In this document: piece after piece, positions 13,193-16,682 of the stretch
Layout: every line of letters starts with the position of its first letter
Position numbering within the stretch: position 1 is the stretch's first letter
Assembly: GCA_964533645.1 (NCBI GenBank)
Contig: CAZHMQ010000039.1
Location: forward strand, 1 to 16,682
Source: JABDBK01 sp964533645
GTDB taxonomy: Bacteria > Pseudomonadota > Gammaproteobacteria > DSM-16500
Reading direction: 5' to 3'
Length of the DNA stretch: 16,682 nucleotides
Position numbers and translations under genes: made by a program
The notes under the pieces: generated by a model
Told to the model about the DNA's origin: nothing
What the model saw: only the letters and a program-made list of their open reading frames with translations
Databases searched by the model: none

Positions 13193-14591
13193 GCATTTCT
13201 GTCCATTGCACTTGACGATATATTTGTTGTTTATCATTTAAGCTTAAAGCGCCTGTTGCGGCTTGTAGAGGGAAGTGGGGTAGTATAGTCAATCGTTCTA
13301 ATTCACTGCTTAAAAGCTCAGCATCGCGTCCTACAGCGTATAGACGATTATGTTGGGATTTGGAAGGTTTGTTTAATACCCAGGGAATGTCACAAAACAA
13401 GACCCCATTTAAATCAGCATCTTTTTGTGGGGAAGGGGATCCCGAGTATATGATAGATGTCGAGTATATAGGAATATTATCAGCATAATAATATTTTAAA
13501 AGAGGGACAATTTGTCTACCTTGTTGTGGAAGCGCAATCAAAAATAGAGTGTCGAAATCTTGCCGTCTTTGTTTTTGTAATACATTCTTGGTGTTGTCAT
13601 CATTCATTTGAGCACGATCTTCAGTAGGATTAATACCCATTAATTTCGCAATGTCTTGGGTAAAATGTGATTTAGGAGAATATTGATAGCTATCAATGAT
13701 TTTTCCTCCTTTCGCTATCCAACGTTCAGAAAGGGTTTTGGCGATGTTTTGACTCCAAGCTTCTTTAGAAGCAATAATGATGGCGTTAGATTTTCCTGCT
13801 TGAAACGCTTTTTCGGCAAGTTGTTCTGCTTCGTCTTGCTGAGATAAACCAAACTGAAAAAAATGAGGGTCAGGTTTGCTTTGATGGGTATAATTCAACG
13901 CAAGCGTGGTGACGGGGTAATTGCCATAAACAGAAAGCTGCTCAACTTGTTGTTTACTAAGTGGTCCAATCACCACATTTGCGCCTTTGGCAATGGCCTG
14001 TTGATACAGCGTAGCTAAACTGGAGCTACTGCTTGTATCAAAGAATGAAATCATTTGTTCTTGGTTATGATTGTCGAGAGCGTCATAATAAGCGCTAAGA
14101 TAACCATCCCGAACAGCCTGGCCCTGAGGTCCTAAGGGACCTTTTAAGGGTAGTAATAAAGCAACATGTTTCTGGGGTTTTGACGAAGTTAAATTGATAA
14201 GTTGGTTGTTTTCTGGAAAAAGTGAGTTTCCTGGGTGGTTGGGGTAGCTATCGCGCCAAGCTATCAATTGTTTTACTAAATCACTTGTATCGGTGCTATA
14301 TTGTTTGCTAATAATGGCGAGTTTTAACCAGGCAATGTCCGCTGACTCTTTGGCATCAGCTGCTTTGGCACGTAATTTCGTAAGTGATAAAAGCTGTAGT
14401 TTTTGCCAAATAGCCATACTATCACCCCGTAGACTGATGTTTTCTACGGGTTTTTTGGGTATGCTGGTTTTTATTTCGTGGTGCTTAGGAGTGGGTTGGC
14501 TGATCGCTTGTTCTGATGTTGTAGTGCTGCAGCTTACCATTCCTATGAGGCTGAGTATCAAGGCCATACGCATATAAATAATCTTGTCCAT
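13176..14591 (-). CDS. lpoA: Penicillin-binding protein activator LpoA, short form
   Basis: Outer-membrane lipoprotein that reaches through the periplasm to stimulate the transpeptidase of PBP1A. The protein is 471 aa versus 678 in E. coli. The N-terminus has a short hydrophobic segment and a lipobox-like MVSC (C21). Only about 110 residues follow before the C-terminal periplasmic-binding-protein-like domain, which starts at KHVALLLPLKGPLGPQGQAV (141) and runs to the end (VVIGPLSKQQVEQL, IYSTSIIYSGSP), so the helical TPR-like N-terminal domain is strongly reduced. The start is uncertain: ATG 14591 has no ribosome binding site and lies 3 bases after a candidate -10; ATG 14573 would still leave a signal peptide. 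It is the first gene of a five-gene minus-strand cluster. Confidence 0.92.
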   Translation of the reverse strand: MDKIIYMRMALILSLIGMVSCSTTTSEQAISQPTPKHHEIKTSIPKKPVENISLRGDSMAIWQKLQLLSLTKLRAKAADAKESADIAWLKLAIISKQYSTDTSDLVKQLIAWRDSYPNHPGNSLFPENNQLINLTSSKPQKHVALLLPLKGPLGPQGQAVRDGYLSAYYDALDNHNQEQMISFFDTSSSSSLATLYQQAIAKGANVVIGPLSKQQVEQLSVYGNYPVTTLALNYTHQSKPDPHFFQFGLSQQDEAEQLAEKAFQAGKSNAIIIASKEAWSQNIAKTLSERWIAKGGKIIDSYQYSPKSHFTQDIAKLMGINPTEDRAQMNDDNTKNVLQKQRRQDFDTLFLIALPQQGRQIVPLLKYYYADNIPIYSTSIIYSGSPSPQKDADLNGVLFCDIPWVLNKPSKSQHNRLYAVGRDAELLSSELERLTILPHFPLQAATGALSLNDKQQIYRQVQWTEMHAGHP

Positions 14592-14594
14592 AAG

Positions 14595-14624
14595 AGTATA
14601 TTAACTATGAATGATAATATTCAA
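14595..14624 (-). promoter_or_regulatory. Candidate promoter of the lpoA-yraN-diaA-dolP cluster
   Basis: On the minus strand TTGAAT (14624-14619), an 18-base spacer and TATACT (14600-14595). The -10 ends three bases before ATG 14591, so transcription would start in or beside that codon, implying a leaderless mRNA or use of the downstream ATG 14573. Confidence 0.45.
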
Positions 14625-14643
14625 TACCATAGCAGTTTTTATC

Positions 14644-15495
14644 ATGAAGATAAATGATTTTGGTGTTTTATACATTGTTGCAACGCCTATAGGTAATTTA
14701 AAAGATATAACATTTCGAGCGGTTGAAATCTTGCAATCCGTGGATATTATCGCCGCAGAAGATACTCGACATAGTGTGTCTTTATTACAGCATTATGCTG
14801 TTAAAACACCAGTAATATCCTTGCATGAACATAATGAACGTGAACGCGCAGCTCAAATGTTAGAACGCTTAACTAAAGGCGAAGCTATCGCATTGATAAG
14901 TGATGCAGGAACACCATTAATTAGTGATCCTGGCTACTTTTTAGTAAAAGAAGTGCGAAACAAAGGTATTCGTGTGGTTCCGATTCCTGGGCCTTCTGCT
15001 GCTATTGCCGCATTAAGTGCAGCTGGATTACCAACGGATAAATTCATATTTGAAGGATTTTTACCGAATAAATCTAAACAACGTAAAGACAGCCTTGCGG
15101 CTTTATTGAATGAATCGCGCACCATGATATTTTATGAGTCACCGCATCGTATACTGGATCTTTTGCTTGATATGCAAGAAGTCTTAGGTGGTGAACGTAT
15201 GCTGGTTATTGCCCGGGAGTTGACAAAAAAGTTTGAAACCATACGCGAAGGTAGCGTGCATGACTTGATAGAATGGGTTAAAAATGATGAAAATCAACAA
15301 CGAGGTGAGATTGTTGTTTTATTGGAAGGGTTAAAAACAAAAGAGAACCCAGATGAAATTAAAAAGATACTTTCTATATTATTAGAATCTTTGCCAGTCA
15401 AGCAGGCGGTTGATATTACGACAAAAATAACAGGACAAAGAAAAAATGAAGTGTATGAGTTGGCGTTGCAGCTGAAAAAATCCCCCGGCGTGTAA
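14644..15495 (+). CDS. rsmI: 16S rRNA (cytidine-1402-2'-O)-methyltransferase RsmI
   Basis: SAM-dependent enzyme that 2'-O-methylates C1402 in the 30S P site, tuning decoding accuracy. The protein is 283 aa (E. coli 286). Family motifs are LYIVATPIGNLKDITFRA (9-26), AAEDTRH (37-43), ISDAGTPLISDPGY (85-98), PIPGPSAAIAALSAAGLP and FYESPHR. An upstream in-frame ATG at 14611 would add 11 residues with no homology; neither start has a clear ribosome binding site. TGATAATAT (14612-14620) could serve as an extended -10, which favours 14644. It is divergent from lpoA. The last residues (SPGV) are encoded inside the palindromic repeat at 15482-15527, so the original C-terminus was probably replaced when the repeat arrived. 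Confidence 0.97.
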   Translation: MKINDFGVLYIVATPIGNLKDITFRAVEILQSVDIIAAEDTRHSVSLLQHYAVKTPVISLHEHNERERAAQMLERLTKGEAIALISDAGTPLISDPGYFLVKEVRNKGIRVVPIPGPSAAIAALSAAGLPTDKFIFEGFLPNKSKQRKDSLAALLNESRTMIFYESPHRILDLLLDMQEVLGGERMLVIARELTKKFETIREGSVHDLIEWVKNDENQQRGEIVVLLEGLKTKENPDEIKKILSILLESLPVKQAVDITTKITGQRKNEVYELALQLKKSPGV

Positions 15496-15527
15496 AAAAC
15501 ACGCGCCTGCCCCTTTCAAAAGGGGGC
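15482..15527. repeat. Composite palindromic repeat overlapping the rsmI stop
   Basis: Two adjacent hairpins: GCGTGT (15488-15493) with ACACGC (15499-15504) around five A, then CCCCTT (15510-15515) with AAGGGG (15520-15525) around TCAA. A C-run at 15482-15486 could pair with the G-run at 15522-15526 to enclose both. GC-rich in an AT-rich gap, it looks like a dispersed intergenic repeat. Read on the minus strand it is followed by GGGGGATTTTTT, so it could also terminate transcripts in that direction. Confidence 0.55.
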
Positions 15528-15548
15528 GAATTTCTATATGCTACCGCC

Positions 15549-15920
15549 TGAGCTGGCCGAGACAGTCGCTGTTTACCTTGTGTAAATGGAGGAAAGTCCG
15601 GGCTCCATAGGGCAAGGTGCCAGGTAACGCCTGGGAGGTGCAAGCCTACGGAAAGTGCCACAGAGAATATACCGCCTCGCATATTTATTTGCGGGGTAAG
15701 GGTGAAAAGGTGCGGTAAGAGCGCACCGCGTAATTGGTAACAGTTGCGGCACGGAAAACCCCACTTGGAGCAAGACCAAATAGGAGCTTAGGCAAGCTTT
15801 TTGTTTGCCAAACGTGGCCCACGTTAAGCTCGGGTAGGTTGCTTGAGGTGTCTGGCGACAGGCATCCCAGATAAATGACTGTCCACGACAGAACCCGGCT
15901 TATTGGCTGGCTCTCTCACA
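15549..15920 (+). ncRNA. rnpB: RNase P RNA component, type A
   Basis: Catalytic RNA that removes 5' leaders from pre-tRNAs. Bacterial type A conserved blocks are obvious: GAGACAGTCGC at the 5' end, GGAGGAAAGTCCGGGCTCC (about 15588-15606), TAGGGCAAGGTGCCAGGTAA, GGGTGAAAAGGTGCGGTAAG, GAGCAAGACCAAATAGG, GGTTGCTTGAG, and the 3' block TGACTGTCCACGACAGAACC. The terminal P1 helix forms between GAGCTGGCC (15550-15558) and GGCTGGCTC (15905-15913) with two wobble pairs, fixing the ends to within a few bases. P3 is a short stem, TTTAC with GTAAA. Its place between rsmI and mraZ matches Pseudomonas. Confidence 0.97.
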
Positions 15921-15923
15921 CAT

Positions 15924-16011
15924 TGGTGGGCACCCCCGCAACGAGTGCGGGGCCACCCTACACATATTCGGATGTATGGTGGCCCCGCACTTGTTGCGGG
16001 GGTGCCCACCA
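15924..16011. repeat. 88-bp near-perfect inverted repeat (twin REP-like element)
   Basis: Two 34-bp arms (15924-15957 and 15978-16011) are reverse complements except at one base, with a 20-base spacer that itself contains ACAT...ATGT. Each arm can also fold alone: CCCCGCA and TGCGGGG pair around a five-base loop. This is an inverted pair of hairpin units, as in bacterial REP/BIME elements. GC-rich and found in an AT-rich gap, it is probably one of several genomic copies, although no other full copy is in this window. Confidence 0.8.
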
Positions 16012-16018
16012 TTTTTTT
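15978..16018 (+). terminator. Probable rnpB terminator formed by the inverted repeat and T-run
   Basis: The right arm of the large hairpin is followed directly by seven T (16012-16018), a strong intrinsic terminator for transcripts leaving rnpB. The stem includes the left arm at 15924-15957. It also insulates mraZ, which has its own promoter downstream. Confidence 0.7.
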
Positions 16019-16073
16019 GCCTTTCTCCTAGGTGGTTAAGTAATATCCCCAATACGAAATATTGCCCCATTTT

Positions 16074-16107
16074 GTGGTGCAAAGTGGTTTATTGTGGGTA
16101 ATTGTGG
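16074..16107 (+). promoter_or_regulatory. MraZ-binding repeats: four GTGG boxes at 10-bp intervals
   Basis: GTGG occurs at 16074, 16084, 16094 and 16104, exactly 10 bp apart, each followed by an AT-rich half-turn (GTGGTTTATT, GTGGGTAATT, GTGGTATATT). In E. coli MraZ binds direct TGGGN repeats separated by 5 bp in its own promoter. The last box supplies the TG of an extended -10, so binding would block RNA polymerase. Confidence 0.85.
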
Positions 16108-16113
16108 TATATT
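16105..16113 (+). promoter_or_regulatory. Extended -10 promoter of mraZ
   Basis: TGGTATATT (TG at 16105-16106, -10 TATATT at 16108-16113) with no good -35. Transcription would start near 16120, giving a leader of about 64 bases. The region upstream to 16019 otherwise shows only a small inverted repeat, CAATA (16050-16054) with TATTG (16060-16064). Confidence 0.5.
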
Positions 16114-16183
16114 GTTTCTAAAGGTGCTAATAAGAAAAAGAAATATGTAGGGCATTTTTTAAGCAAAGACGGACGGAGCAAAC

Positions 16184-16645
16184 ATGTTTAGAGGTGTAAA
16201 CGCAATTAACATCGATGCAAAAGGCAGAATCGTGATGCCTACGCGCTATCGTGAGCGTTTACTTCAAGAAAATGAAAGTCAAATCATTATGACTATTGAT
16301 ACCGATGAACGCTGCTTGCTTCTTTATCCCTTAAAAGCTTGGGAAGTCATTGAAAGTAAACTTGCGCAATTACCCAGCTTTAACCCTCAAGCACGTCGTA
16401 TACAACGTTTACTCATTGGTCATGCAACTGAAGCAGAATTAGATAGTCATGGACGCATTTTATTGGCGCCCTTATTACGTGAGTATGCAGGATTAACGAA
16501 ACACGCTGTTTTGGTAGGACAAGGTAAGAAATTTGAATTATGGGATGAGAATCATTGGCAAGAACGACGCAGTCAATGGCTTGCAGAGGAAGCGAGTCAG
16601 GCTAATGCTGATTTGCCAGATGAAGTGAAAGTGTTGTCATTATAA
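16184..16645 (+). CDS. mraZ: Transcriptional regulator MraZ
   Basis: First gene of the dcw cluster; a ring-forming DNA-binding protein with two AbrB-like domains that represses its own operon in E. coli. The protein is 153 aa (E. coli 152). The tandem domains carry the paired signature motifs DAKGR (11-15) and DSHGR (87-91); FRGVNAINIDAKGRIVMPTRYR and ELDSHGRILLAPLLREYA are typical. The ribosome binding site GGAG (16175-16178) lies five bases before the ATG. The matching GTGG repeats upstream make autoregulation very likely. rsmH is expected next. Confidence 0.98.
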   Translation: MFRGVNAINIDAKGRIVMPTRYRERLLQENESQIIMTIDTDERCLLLYPLKAWEVIESKLAQLPSFNPQARRIQRLLIGHATEAELDSHGRILLAPLLREYAGLTKHAVLVGQGKKFELWDENHWQERRSQWLAEEASQANADLPDEVKVLSL

Positions 16646-16658
16646 TCATGGGATATTT

Positions 16659-16682
16659 ATGGTGGCATGTCATATGAAGGAA
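16659..16682 (+). CDS. Possible start of rsmH, cut by the window end
   Basis: Fourteen bases after mraZ, ATG 16659 opens the frame MVACHMKE, still open at the window edge, with a second in-frame ATG at 16674. TGGGA (16649-16653) or GGTGG (16661-16665) could be ribosome binding sites. rsmH (16S rRNA m4C1402 methyltransferase) normally follows mraZ and its proteins start with a short Met-x-His-type leader, but eight codons are too few to identify it; the terminal AAGGAA might instead be the ribosome binding site of a start beyond the window. Confidence 0.35.

Noticed and set aside
15924..16011. CRISPR array or IS end
   Set aside because: The repeats are inverted rather than direct with spacers, there is no transposase, and no flanking target duplication is evident.
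15573..16082. Several minus-strand open frames across rnpB and the inverted repeat
   Set aside because: They fall on the RNase P RNA and the GC-rich repeat, and their translations look like composition artefacts rich in Arg, Pro, Cys and Gly.

Overview
The window is a low-GC (roughly 40%) stretch of a gammaproteobacterial chromosome. SspA/SspB, LpoA, the DolP-DiaA-YraN-LpoA-RsmI cluster and MraZ are all close to their gammaproteobacterial counterparts. Pieces missing from otherwise conserved gene orders, an effector-like orphan gene, a lysine-rich HU protein and shortened LpoA suggest a host-adapted lineage, perhaps Legionellales/Coxiella-like. That placement is an inference; nothing in the window proves it.

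Left block (181-5865, + strand): dnaJ, greA, rlmE, ftsH, glmM. These cover protein folding, transcript cleavage, 23S rRNA 2'-O-methylation, membrane proteolysis and UDP-GlcNAc precursor synthesis. In Pseudomonas the order is dnaJ-dapB-carA-carB-greA-yhbY-rlmE-ftsH-folP-glmM-tpiA-secG. Here the genes are packed with short gaps or overlaps, and dapB, carAB, yhbY, folP, tpiA and secG are absent from the locus. The window opens with an odd homopolymer- and GC-rich tract, a dispersed-type palindrome and a terminator.

Junction (5866-7700): an unrecognised 335-aa protein with its own strong promoter, whose -10 is buried in a perfect 17-bp palindrome (a likely operator). The protein has the His-then-Cys layout of circularly permuted papain-fold enzymes. 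It faces a convergent gene for an HU-type protein with a Lys/Ala-rich tail.

Right block (7670-end): rplM-rpsI with a leader that can hide the ribosome binding site in two alternative hairpins, a tRNA-Gln(CUG) gene, sspA-sspB, then on the minus strand a hypothetical gene with a possible decayed relative, a tandem duplicated dolP, a DiaA/GmhA homologue, yraN and lpoA. Divergent to these is rsmI, then rnpB (RNase P RNA) and mraZ, the first gene of the division/cell-wall (dcw) cluster. This follows the Pseudomonas order except that petABC between rpsI and sspA is missing and the hypothetical gene is inserted.

The best non-coding signals are four GTGG repeats at exact 10-bp spacing over the mraZ promoter (MraZ autoregulatory boxes), an 88-bp near-perfect inverted repeat after rnpB ending in a T-run (a twin REP-like element probably acting as the rnpB terminator), the rplM leader hairpins, and the palindromic operator before the 335-aa gene.
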